Of a stretch of DNA of 46,754 bases, positions 17,452 through 24,967 are shown piece after piece. A model generated the notes under the pieces. The model was not told the DNA's origin. It did not search any database and saw only the letters and a list, made by a program, of their open reading frames with translations. A program made the position numbers and the translations under genes. Source of the DNA: Clostridiales bacterium (lineage in GTDB: Bacteria; Bacillota; Clostridia; Christensenellales; Pumilibacteraceae). Where the stretch lies: assembly GCA_029066805.1 (NCBI GenBank), contig JAIEFT010000051.1, positions 1 through 46,754 of the forward strand, read 5' to 3'. The stretch's first letter is position 1. Each line of letters starts with the position of its first letter.

Positions 17452-18422
17452 AGCTGCGCGACTATTTGGCGAGCAAGGCGGTCATGCTGTGCGGCATAGG
17501 CATTGCTCTTATAGTGTGGGGTGTGTTTGCATACCTGTGCGGTGCAAACGCCGTACTGCTGTGGGGCAGCGAGGCATTTTTTGTAGTTGCGGTAGTCGTG
17601 CGTTACTCGGTTGGGTATGCGGTTACGAACAGCAGGCTAAAGCGTTTGCAAAAAAGCCATGACGAGCTTGACAAAAAATATCTGCTCGGCACTCTTTTGC
17701 CCAAGCCGCCGGGCAGCGTGGAACGCGAGTATTATGAGATTATGAGCAGCGTGTCGCGCTCGGCGATAGGCGAGGCGGAAAACGCGCAGCGCGAAAAGGA
17801 AGAGTACTGTGAGTTTGTCGAACAGTGGATACACGAGCTGAAAACTCCGCTGACTGCGTGCTCGCTCATTTGCGATAACGGCGGCGATAAGAGCAAGCTG
17901 AAGCGCGAGCTTAAGCGTGCGGACAACATTGCCGACACCGCACTGTATTATGCGCGGCTGCGCAGCCCGGAAAACGATACGGTAATTGCCGCAATCGATT
18001 TGCGCAAGGTTTTGGACGACGCGGTAATCAGTCAGCGCGAGCTATTGACCGCCGCAAAGATTAGTGTGGAAATAAACGGCGGATTTACGGTAGATACCGA
18101 CGGCAAAGCGGTCGGGTTTGTCGTAAAACAGCTTTTGATAAACTGCGCCAAATACTGCGCCGGCTGTCACATCGTGATGACTGCGGAAAACGGCGTGCTC
18201 AGCATTGCCGATAACGGCGTGGGCATAGCCTCAGACGAGCTTCCGCTCATCATGCGGCGTGGCTACACCGGCACGGAAGGACGGCGCATAGGCAGTACCG
18301 GCATGGGACTGTACATATCGTCCGAAATCTGCAAACGGCTTGAAATAGACTTCACCGCGCGATCCGAAGTAGGTAAAGGAACTACTTTTTATCTAAAATT
18401 TCCCAATCTTACAAAATCGTAA
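17448..18422 (+). CDS. Sensor histidine kinase (BceS/intramembrane-sensing type)
   Basis: 324 aa. Two N-terminal membrane helices (about 12-32 and 37-57) with almost no extracellular loop, the hallmark of BceS-like kinases that sense through their ABC transporter. H-box EQWIHELKTPLTA with H129; ATPase boxes N (LLINCAKYC), G1 (IADNGVGI) and G2 (STGMGLYIS). Start is GTG 17448 overlapping the regulator's stop. The promoter palindrome for the transporter begins within its last codons. Confidence 0.92.
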   Translation: MKLRDYLASKAVMLCGIGIALIVWGVFAYLCGANAVLLWGSEAFFVVAVVVRYSVGYAVTNSRLKRLQKSHDELDKKYLLGTLLPKPPGSVEREYYEIMSSVSRSAIGEAENAQREKEEYCEFVEQWIHELKTPLTACSLICDNGGDKSKLKRELKRADNIADTALYYARLRSPENDTVIAAIDLRKVLDDAVISQRELLTAAKISVEINGGFTVDTDGKAVGFVVKQLLINCAKYCAGCHIVMTAENGVLSIADNGVGIASDELPLIMRRGYTGTEGRRIGSTGMGLYISSEICKRLEIDFTARSEVGKGTTFYLKFPNLTKS

Positions 18423-18423
18423 G
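18408..18423. promoter_or_regulatory. Candidate response-regulator operator
   Basis: CTTAC-AAAATC-GTAAG, a perfect palindrome of the type bound by BceR-like regulators. It straddles the kinase stop codon. A weak -35 (TGGAAT, 18444) and TACACT (18467-18472) follow, fitting an activator-dependent promoter for the ABC genes. Confidence 0.6.
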
Positions 18424-18497
18424 ATTGCGTTAAGATAGCGTAATGGAATTTAGTATTGTGCCGTGATACACTATGGTTACAAAGCAGGAGGACAGAA

Positions 18498-19263
18498 ATG
18501 AACAAAATCTTAGAAGTTAAAAATGTAACCAAGTATTACGGCGGCGGTCAGGCAGTCACAAAGGCGCTGGACGGCATATCGCTGGAAGTGGAAAAAAGGC
18601 GAGTTTGTGGCGATCATGGGCGCGTCGGGCTCGGGCAAGAGTACGCTGCTCAACGTGATAGCCACGATCGACAAGGTCAGCTCGGGCGACATTATCCTCG
18701 ACGGTCAGAGCTTGTGCGACTGCAAGGACGCAGAGCTCGCCAAGTTCAGGCGCGACAAGCTCGGTTTTATCTTTCAGGACTACAATCTGCTCGACACTTT
18801 GACGATTGAGGAGAATATTATTCTGCCGCTCAACCTTGCGCGCGTTCCCAAAGAAAAGACAGACGAACTATTAAAGGACGTGGCGGAAAAGCTGGGCGTT
18901 GCCGATAAGCTAAAACAATTTCCGTACGAGCTGTCCGGCGGTCAACGACAGCGCGCGGCGTGTGCGCGTGCGTTAATTACCTCGCCGTCGCTAATGCTTG
19001 CAGACGAGCCGACGGGCGCGCTTGACAGCAAAAATTCACGGCTTCTCATGGACACGTTCAACATAATCAACGTAAATCTCGGCGCGACTATACTAATGGT
19101 CACGCACGACGCGGTTGTGGGCAGCTATGCGAGCCGCGTACTGTTCCTTAAGGACGGAAAGATTTGGAGTGAGGTCGTGCGCGGCGCTAGGTCGAGACAA
19201 GACATGTATGCCGATATCCTTTCCGTATCGTCCGCGCTCGGAGGTGATACAGATGTTCGCTAA
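18498..19263 (+). pseudogene. Bce-type ABC transporter ATP-binding protein, frameshifted
   Basis: Starts ATG 18498 (AGGAGG upstream) with MNKILEVKNVTKYYGGG. At 18592-18597 a run of six A puts the rest out of frame: five A would give the expected EVEKGEFVAIMGASGSGKST. From 18607 the second frame continues with Walker A GASGSGKST, Q-loop FQDYN, signature LSGGQRQRAACARAL, Walker B LMLADEP and THD, to TAA 19263. Joined, it is a complete BceA-like ATPase of about 255 aa. Explanations: homopolymer sequencing error (most likely), a real inactivating indel, or transcriptional slippage on A6. A -1 ribosomal shift would not restore the frame. The permease start lies inside its last codons. Confidence 0.85.
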
Positions 19264-21223
19264 GCTCGCATTCCGTAACGTTAAGCGACAGCTCGGCAAC
19301 TATCTTATATACTTTATAACCGTGTCGCTTACTGTCGCGCTGATGTTTGCAGTCAACAGCGTGATATTCGAAGAGCAACTGTTAGCCCGCGCGCAAACGA
19401 TCAGCGATTTGCGCACCGCGCTAACACTGATAACCGTGTTTATATCGGTTATCGTCGCGTTTGTGTTAGGATACGCAACTTCGTTTATGCTAAAGCTGCG
19501 AAAGCGCGAATTCGGAACGTATCTAACGCTTGGCATGACTCGGTCGAACATTATGTGCGTGTTCCTGTTGGAGTCGCTATTGCTGTGTGTAGTGTCGCTC
19601 GGTATCGGTATACTTTTGGGACTTGGATTCTATCAAGGCTTGATGGCGATTGTGACCAACGTAATGGACGTTGACTTCGGCTTTGCCGCATATTCGTATC
19701 AAGGCTTGCTCCTTACGGTTGGACTTGTGCTTGCAATATTTGCGCTGTCCTCGGCGGCTTCGGCAGTTTTCCTCAAGCGCGTCAGCATTTACAATCTTTT
19801 GCATGGCGCAAAAAAGACCGAAAAGGCAGTTCGCCATCCCGCAGTGTGGTGTATCTTAGCCGCCGTCGCGCTCGTGGGAATTATTGTCAGTATTGTTATT
19901 TTCAGCGACGCGGCAAAAGTATTGATCGGTGACGTAGATAACGGCAGACTGTCTAAGATAGTGATGTCACTCGCCGTGTTCGGCGCATGCGTCATTGTGT
20001 TTCACATCGGACTGTCGCGCGGCGTAATAGGCTTACTCATGCGCACTAAAAAGTTTAAAAACCGCGGCGCTAATATATTTACGTTCAGACAGCTCTCGGG
20101 TAAGCTTTCCTCAAGCTCGGTACTTATGGGTCTGCTCGCGTTTTTGATATCGTTTGCCGTGATTGGCTCTAATGCTTCGTTCACGCAGCAGATTGGCACT
20201 AACGCCATACTCGATAGGGACTATCCGTTTGATGTGTGCGCAATGGTGCGCAGCCACGAAGAACATGACATCACGTTCGACGAGGCTGAGCAAATAGTAA
20301 GCAAGTATTCGGAAATTAAGAACAGAGTGGATTTCAGTGTATATTATTCCGGCGACCGTTACCTGCACGGCTTTACCGATTGGGGCGGCTCTGAGTATTG
20401 GATGTACTACGACTCCTATATAGAAGAAAGTGTATTCAACAGGGTTTACGGCGAGATAGGGTATAAGCCCGTCAGCCTCGGCGACGGCTTTATGATAGCG
20501 GCGTATGACCGCCGCGCGGGTGAGTTCGACTTTTCCCAAGCGAATCTCGTTCTTGGCGGCAGACATCTATCCTACAAAGGCTTTTACGCCTGCCCGCTGC
20601 TCGGCAACGGTGTGTACGACTTTTTGGTGGTCGTGCCCGACGGCACAACCGCAGGAATGAAATCGTACTACGACGGCACGGTATTCTCGCTTGTTAACAC
20701 GCGTTACAACGCGGCGCAGTTGCGCGATGACCTTATGGTATCGCACGAGGACGAGGAGTTGGGCGTAACGTACGTTACCACCGACTACGGCCTTCGCGAG
20801 TACGCGAGGCTTATGCAAAATGCGAGTAACGCCGTGTTCATTGTGGCGGCGCTGTATATAGCGGTGGTGTTCGTGTTATTGGCAATGGCTATACTCGCGC
20901 TAAAGACCTTGTCCGGCATATCGGACGACAAACAGCGTTACGCCACGCTCGACCGCTTGGGAACAAGCAGGCGCGATATGTGCCGTACGCTGTTCAGACA
21001 GATATTCACGTTCTTTGCATTGCCGTTTGCGCTTCCGCTACTTATAAGCTTGCCCGCAGGGATTATCTGCTACTCGCTCATGACGATGGCGGAATTGCCG
21101 ATTGCGGCAACTCAAGCGGCGGCAGCGTCGGGCATAATAGCGCTTGTCATGCTCGCCGTGTACGCACTGTACTTTGCCGCAACGTATCTCGTATCAAAAC
21201 GCGCGGTTCTGCCTTCGACGTGA
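19253..21223 (+). CDS. FtsX-like ABC transporter permease (BceB-like)
   Basis: 656 aa, close to the roughly 650 aa of BceB. N-terminal MFAKLAFRNVKRQLGNYLIYF, then several membrane helices to about residue 330, including the FtsX block 'LRKREFGTYLTLGMTRSNI'. A large, mostly polar domain (about 340-530) should be extracellular and bind peptide antibiotics or lipid-II complexes. Three more helices at the C-terminus surround 'DDKQRYATLDRLGTSRRDM'. ATG 19253 follows GGAGGTGAT and lies within the end of the ATPase gene (11-nt overlap). With the regulator and kinase this is a four-gene antimicrobial-peptide sensing/resistance module. Confidence 0.9.
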   Translation: MFAKLAFRNVKRQLGNYLIYFITVSLTVALMFAVNSVIFEEQLLARAQTISDLRTALTLITVFISVIVAFVLGYATSFMLKLRKREFGTYLTLGMTRSNIMCVFLLESLLLCVVSLGIGILLGLGFYQGLMAIVTNVMDVDFGFAAYSYQGLLLTVGLVLAIFALSSAASAVFLKRVSIYNLLHGAKKTEKAVRHPAVWCILAAVALVGIIVSIVIFSDAAKVLIGDVDNGRLSKIVMSLAVFGACVIVFHIGLSRGVIGLLMRTKKFKNRGANIFTFRQLSGKLSSSSVLMGLLAFLISFAVIGSNASFTQQIGTNAILDRDYPFDVCAMVRSHEEHDITFDEAEQIVSKYSEIKNRVDFSVYYSGDRYLHGFTDWGGSEYWMYYDSYIEESVFNRVYGEIGYKPVSLGDGFMIAAYDRRAGEFDFSQANLVLGGRHLSYKGFYACPLLGNGVYDFLVVVPDGTTAGMKSYYDGTVFSLVNTRYNAAQLRDDLMVSHEDEELGVTYVTTDYGLREYARLMQNASNAVFIVAALYIAVVFVLLAMAILALKTLSGISDDKQRYATLDRLGTSRRDMCRTLFRQIFTFFALPFALPLLISLPAGIICYSLMTMAELPIAATQAAAASGIIALVMLAVYALYFAATYLVSKRAVLPST

Positions 21224-21242
21224 GTTCGTATCCATAAATTAT

Positions 21243-21271
21243 TTGACAAACTAATTTATATTTGCTAATAT
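21243..21271 (+). promoter_or_regulatory. Promoter of fakB-fakA
   Basis: TTGACA (21243-21248), 17 bp, TAATAT (21266-21271). Transcription should start about 21278, at the left arm of the hairpin that follows. Confidence 0.7.
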
Positions 21272-21309
21272 GTGCATGTGTGTAGTTTATTGTGGCTACA
21301 CATATGCAC
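21272..21309 (+). promoter_or_regulatory. 5'-leader stem-loop of the fakB mRNA
   Basis: GTGCATGTGTGTAG, 10-nt loop, CTACACATATGCAC: 14 bp stem with a single G-U. It sits at or next to the transcript 5' end, before AGGAGA and the fakB ATG. It could stabilise the mRNA or regulate translation; a run of T after it is weak. Confidence 0.5.
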
Positions 21310-21333
21310 GTTTATTTTAGGAGAAAACTACTT

Positions 21334-22233
21334 ATGAATAAAGTTAAAGTAATTACCGATTCTTGCGCCGACCCGTGCAAGGAATTGCGCGAAAAATACG
21401 ATATAGACTATGCGCTTATGAGCCTTATTTGGGACGGCAAGGAAATCCCCGCGTCCTGTGACCAAGATTTGTTCACATACAAGCAATTGTACGACGCCAT
21501 GCGCGACGGCAAAAGAATCATTACGCAGCAGGTTTCCGATCCCGAGTTTGAGCGCATTTTCACACTGTATCTCGAGCAGGGCTACGATATTGTTTACATA
21601 GCATGCTCGTCCGCGCTTTCGGGTTCGTACAACCTCGGTCAGATAGTCGCCAAGCGCCTTATGGAAAAGTACGAGGGTCAAAAGATTATTTGCGTCGATC
21701 CTAAAAACTCTGTCGCCGGCGAATTGATTGTCGCCATAGAAGCGGCGAAGGTCGCAGCGCTCGGCGCGGGCGTGGAAGAGGTCGCGGCGCTCGCCGAGGC
21801 TGTAGCACCTAAGGCGATGCAGTTCGCCGCAGTGGGCGATCTTACGTACCTTAAGCGTGCGGGCAGGGTCAAGGCTACGGCAGCATTTTTCGGCAATCTT
21901 TTCGGCATTAAGCCCATTCTCATCAGTAACAGGATAGGCGAAAACGAAGCTATAAAAAAGGTCAAGGGCAGAAAGAACTCGCTCGACGAGATCGTAAATA
22001 TGCTGGCTGCTTCACTCACAGACGAGGAATATCCCGCAAGCGAGCAGACCATATTTGTGGTTCACGCCGACTGCGAGGCGGACGCCAATTACCTTGCAGA
22101 ACAGGTCAAGACAAAAATCAATCCCAAAGAAGTTTACATTAACGCCATAGGACCTACTATAGGTGCGTCGGTAGGTCCTGAAACAGTTGCGCTTTACGCA
22201 TTCGGAAACCAGTATGCGACGATAGGAGACTAA
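21334..22233 (+). CDS. fakB: DegV family fatty-acid-binding protein
   Basis: 299 aa. DegV/FakB fold: N-terminal MNKVKVITDSCAD, ligand motifs 'QQVSDPEFERIF', 'YIACSSALSGSYN' and 'LTYLKRAGRVKATAAFFGNLFGIKPIL', and a GPTIGASVGPETVALY end. FakB presents an acyl chain to FakA for phosphorylation, feeding exogenous or recycled fatty acids into phospholipid synthesis. ATG 21334 follows TAGGAGA. fakA begins at the base after its stop, which supports the functional pairing. Confidence 0.9.
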   Translation: MNKVKVITDSCADPCKELREKYDIDYALMSLIWDGKEIPASCDQDLFTYKQLYDAMRDGKRIITQQVSDPEFERIFTLYLEQGYDIVYIACSSALSGSYNLGQIVAKRLMEKYEGQKIICVDPKNSVAGELIVAIEAAKVAALGAGVEEVAALAEAVAPKAMQFAAVGDLTYLKRAGRVKATAAFFGNLFGIKPILISNRIGENEAIKKVKGRKNSLDEIVNMLAASLTDEEYPASEQTIFVVHADCEADANYLAEQVKTKINPKEVYINAIGPTIGASVGPETVALYAFGNQYATIGD

Positions 22234-23904
22234 ATGGCTGCAACTTACAAGCTGGACGGCTGCGCTCTTGCCGATATGGTAAAAAGCGGCGCGGTCAATC
22301 TTCGCAACAACGCTCAAACCGTTAACGAGCTAAACGTATTTCCCATACCCGACGGCGACACCGGCGAGAACATGGCGCGCACTATCGAGGGCGGCGTTTC
22401 TTCGCTTGCCTCGGCGGACGGCGCTGTCAAAAGTGTATCTGCCGTGGCGGAAGCGCTGGCACGCGGTATGCTTCTTTCCGCGCGCGGAAATTCGGGCGTA
22501 ATACTCTCGCAGTTTTTCGAGGGGGTCAGGCTCGGGCTTATAGGCATAGCGCAGGCGGGGATTAAGGAAGTCAAAACGGCATTCGATAGCGGCGTAAAAC
22601 AAGCGTATTCGGCGGTAGTTAAACCTACGGAGGGCACGATACTCACCGTTATGCGCGAGGCGACCGAAGCGGCAAAAAGCGTGGGCGACGACGAGAGTTT
22701 GGAAAAGTACTTTTCGGTATTTATCGACGAGCTGTACGCGTCTCTCGACCGCACGCCCGAGCTGCTCCCCGTACTTAAGGACGCGGGCGTAATAGACAGC
22801 GGCGGCGCGGGCTTTGTGTACATAGCCGAGGGCATGAACCGCGCGCTCACAGGCGCGGCGGACACTGCTGTCGGGCACAACGCGCATAGCGAGGTGGCGG
22901 CAGCTGCGGACGACGATAAGTTCAACGAGAATAGCGAAATGAAGTTCGGCTACTGCACGGAAGTTATTGTTCAGCTCTTGAACAGCAAGACCGACGCGGC
23001 GGGATACGACGTAAAAACGCTTATAGCGTATCTGGAAAAAATGGGCGGCGATTCTATAGTCGCGTTCAAAACGGGCACGCGAGTAAAGATCCACGTGCAC
23101 ACCTTCGAGCCGAACAAGGTGCTTGAGTACTGTTTGGGCATAGGCGAGTTAGTCGCCGTCAAGGTGGAGAACATGTCGGTGCAGCACACCGAGGCGGTCG
23201 TGCGCAATCGGTTTGTGCGGCAAACTCCCAAAAAGACAGAAAGGAAAAAATACGCCTGCGTGGCGGTTGCAGACGGCGATGGGATCATAGAGCAGTTCCG
23301 TTCTCTCGGCGCGGACTATGTTGTGGACGGCAAGCAGACAATGAATCCCGCCACTCAGGACTTTATTTCCGCGTTCGACGAGGTTAACGCCGAGGTCATA
23401 TTTGTTCTGCCCAACAACGCAAACATAATCCTTACCGCCAAACAGGCGGCGGAGCTGTACAAAAAATCCCAAGTTGTTGTAGTGGATAGCAAGACGCTTG
23501 CGGAGGGGTATTCCGCAATGTCCATGCTCGATTATTCGTCGGACAATGCGGACAAGATAAAAGCCGCGTTTGAGGCTGCGGTTCAGTCGGTGGAAACGGG
23601 TTTAGTCACGTACGCCGTGCGCGACAGTCACGTAAACGGCAAGGACATAAAAAAGGGCGACTTTTTGGGCTTTGCGGACAAAGAACTGCTCGCGTGCAAT
23701 GCCGATATATTAAAGGCTGCATGCGAGCTTATCGATAAGATAGACAAGACCGACAAGTCGATAATAATAGCTATGCGCGGAAAGGACGCGGACGGGAACG
23801 TCACCGCGCAAATCGCCGAACATGTGCGCAAAACCACCGACCTCGAGTTTTACGAATTCGACGGCGGTCAGGACGTGTATTCGTTTATATTCGTAGTAGA
23901 ATAA
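22234..23904 (+). CDS. fakA: Fatty acid kinase catalytic subunit (DAK2/YloV family)
   Basis: 556 aa, typical for FakA. The N-terminal DAK2/DhaL domain has 'NELNVFPIPDGDTGENMARTIEGG' (metal/ATP Asp residues) and 'ARGNSGVILSQFFEGVR'. A middle domain has the 'GYCTEVIVQLL' and 'GDSIVAFKTGTRVKIHVHTFEP' blocks. A C-terminal DegV-like region interacts with FakB in studied homologues. It phosphorylates FakB-bound fatty acid. It abuts fakB with no gap. Confidence 0.93.
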   Translation: MAATYKLDGCALADMVKSGAVNLRNNAQTVNELNVFPIPDGDTGENMARTIEGGVSSLASADGAVKSVSAVAEALARGMLLSARGNSGVILSQFFEGVRLGLIGIAQAGIKEVKTAFDSGVKQAYSAVVKPTEGTILTVMREATEAAKSVGDDESLEKYFSVFIDELYASLDRTPELLPVLKDAGVIDSGGAGFVYIAEGMNRALTGAADTAVGHNAHSEVAAAADDDKFNENSEMKFGYCTEVIVQLLNSKTDAAGYDVKTLIAYLEKMGGDSIVAFKTGTRVKIHVHTFEPNKVLEYCLGIGELVAVKVENMSVQHTEAVVRNRFVRQTPKKTERKKYACVAVADGDGIIEQFRSLGADYVVDGKQTMNPATQDFISAFDEVNAEVIFVLPNNANIILTAKQAAELYKKSQVVVVDSKTLAEGYSAMSMLDYSSDNADKIKAAFEAAVQSVETGLVTYAVRDSHVNGKDIKKGDFLGFADKELLACNADILKAACELIDKIDKTDKSIIIAMRGKDADGNVTAQIAEHVRKTTDLEFYEFDGGQDVYSFIFVVE

Positions 23905-23921
23905 GAGAATTAAGAATTAAG
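23902..23921. repeat. Intergenic GAATT-box repeat, copy 2
   Basis: AGAGAATTAAGAATTAAGC just after the fakA stop; the same unit as at 10210-10246. Confidence 0.45.
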
Positions 23922-23939
23922 CAGCTAAGGCCGCATTAA

Positions 23940-24043
23940 GGAAGAGACTCTTCGCCTGCGGCTCTGAGTGACAAAAAGGAGTGGGAATCGCGAATATACT
24001 TTTGTCATTCAGAGCGAGCGTAGCGAAGCGAAGAATCTCTTCC
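23940..24043. repeat. 104-bp palindromic intergenic element (MITE-like)
   Basis: Begins GGAAGAGA and ends TCTCTTCC. Inside, CTCTGAGTGACAAAA is mirrored by TTTTGTCATTCAGAG, and GAGACTCTTCGC by GCGAAGAATCTC. The right arm contains the dispersed GTCATTC..GAGCG..GAAGAATCTC motif seen in many bacterial genomes. A second, partial relative is at 27254-27288. Confidence 0.6.
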
Positions 24044-24048
24044 GTATC

Positions 24049-24082
24049 AAAAAGGAACAAGCCGTGTGGTTTGTTCCTTTTT
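24049..24082. terminator. Bidirectional terminator between fakA and the PHP gene
   Basis: AAAAAGGAACAA, 10-nt loop, TTGTTCCTTTTT: a perfect 12-bp stem with flanking A and T runs, between convergent genes. Confidence 0.85.
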
Positions 24083-24086
24083 ACTA

Positions 24087-24827
24087 TTACTCAAAAATTT
24101 TATTTAACCACTCGCTTGCTTCTTTAAAGTGCTGACCTATCTTGTCCGAGATGTGGGCGTCCGAGCCAAGTACGGGCTTTATCTCTCCGCCGGCAGCCTT
24201 GTACGCGCGCAAAAATTCCTCGCGCGGCTGGTGTGGCGGGAGCGCTCCGTTGGTGTTTTCTTCTATCCGAATTCCGCGTGCTACGGCGACTTTGATTATG
24301 TCGTCCAGAATGTCGCGGTAAGTCTCGTAGTTCATGGCGATGTTTCTGTACCGCTCTAAAAATCCGATATGCCCGATTGTGCTGAACTCATAATCGACGT
24401 CCAAAGACCGCCGTATGGCGTTAAGGTACGACAGGAAAGGCGGCTCGTCCGCATGGGTCGGCGCGGGATAATAATGCACGCTGTTTATAACGTATTCAAG
24501 CGGCAAATCTTTTACTAGCTTTGCCGTTTCGCGCTCGTATTTCTGTTCGTATCCGACTTCCAGTCCAATATAGATGGTTAGGTCGGGATTGTCGTCGCGC
24601 ACGCGATTCCAAGAGGAAAAGTATTTGTCGAAGTCGATAATATACCCATCCCAGTGCCCGACATCTATATGGTCGGTGATTATAAAGCCGCGCAAGCCGT
24701 TCGCTCTAACCGTGTCGGCTATTTTTTGCGGCTCGTCCGCACCGCACGCATTTGCGTCCGGCGAGAACTTGCTGTGGATATGACAATCCATATTCGATAA
24801 ATCTGTAGCGTTAGGTATCAGCTTCAT
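24087..24827 (-). CDS. PHP-domain phosphoesterase (histidinol-phosphatase HisJ-like)
   Basis: 246 aa. All PHP metal-binding motifs are present in order: DCHIHS, TDHID, GLEVGYE, NSVHY, GHIGF and GSDAH. The layout fits HisJ-type histidinol phosphatases. No other histidine gene is nearby, so another phosphoester substrate is possible. I start at MKLIPNAT (ATG 24825-24827) because a perfect promoter ends 7 nt upstream, which rules out the 12-residue longer version. No ribosome site: probable leaderless mRNA. Divergent from spoIIE. Confidence 0.85.
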   Translation of the reverse strand: MKLIPNATDLSNMDCHIHSKFSPDANACGADEPQKIADTVRANGLRGFIITDHIDVGHWDGYIIDFDKYFSSWNRVRDDNPDLTIYIGLEVGYEQKYERETAKLVKDLPLEYVINSVHYYPAPTHADEPPFLSYLNAIRRSLDVDYEFSTIGHIGFLERYRNIAMNYETYRDILDDIIKVAVARGIRIEENTNGALPPHQPREEFLRAYKAAGGEIKPVLGSDAHISDKIGQHFKEASEWLNKIFE

Positions 24828-24834
24828 AGTTAAA

Positions 24835-24863
24835 AGTATATCACGGTTGGTGACTGCTGTCAA
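24835..24863 (-). promoter_or_regulatory. Promoter giving a probable leaderless mRNA (PHP gene)
   Basis: Minus strand: TTGACA (24858-24863), exactly 17 bp, TATACT (24835-24840), then 7 nt to ATG 24827. The predicted start site is the A of the start codon. Confidence 0.8.
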
Positions 24864-24904
24864 GTGGGGTAGTGTGCAATCGATAGCTGCGAATTATCCG
24901 TTTA

Positions 24905-24911
24905 TTCGACA
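24905..24911 (-). promoter_or_regulatory. Candidate Spo0A box upstream of spoIIE
   Basis: TGTCGAA on the minus strand (TTCGACA as written), exact 0A-box consensus. It is centred about 58 bp upstream of the predicted spoIIE start site, a position used for Spo0A activation of spoIIE-type promoters. Confidence 0.5.
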
Positions 24912-24950
24912 GTGTAATACCAAATATAGCAAAATCACTTGTTCCGTATA

Positions 24951-24959
24951 TGTTATAAC
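24951..24959 (+). promoter_or_regulatory. spoIIE: Extended -10 promoter of spoIIE
   Basis: TGT-TATAAC extended -10 element with no good -35 at 17 bp, as expected for an activator-dependent promoter. ATG 24968 is 8 nt beyond, so the mRNA should be leaderless or nearly so; no Shine-Dalgarno is present. Confidence 0.55.
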
Positions 24960-24967
24960 TTTTACAT

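Noticed and set aside
18592-18607. Programmed -1 ribosomal frameshift (A-AAA-AAG heptamer) in the ABC ATPase gene
   Set aside because: The second half is in the +1 frame relative to the first, so -1 slippage would not join them.
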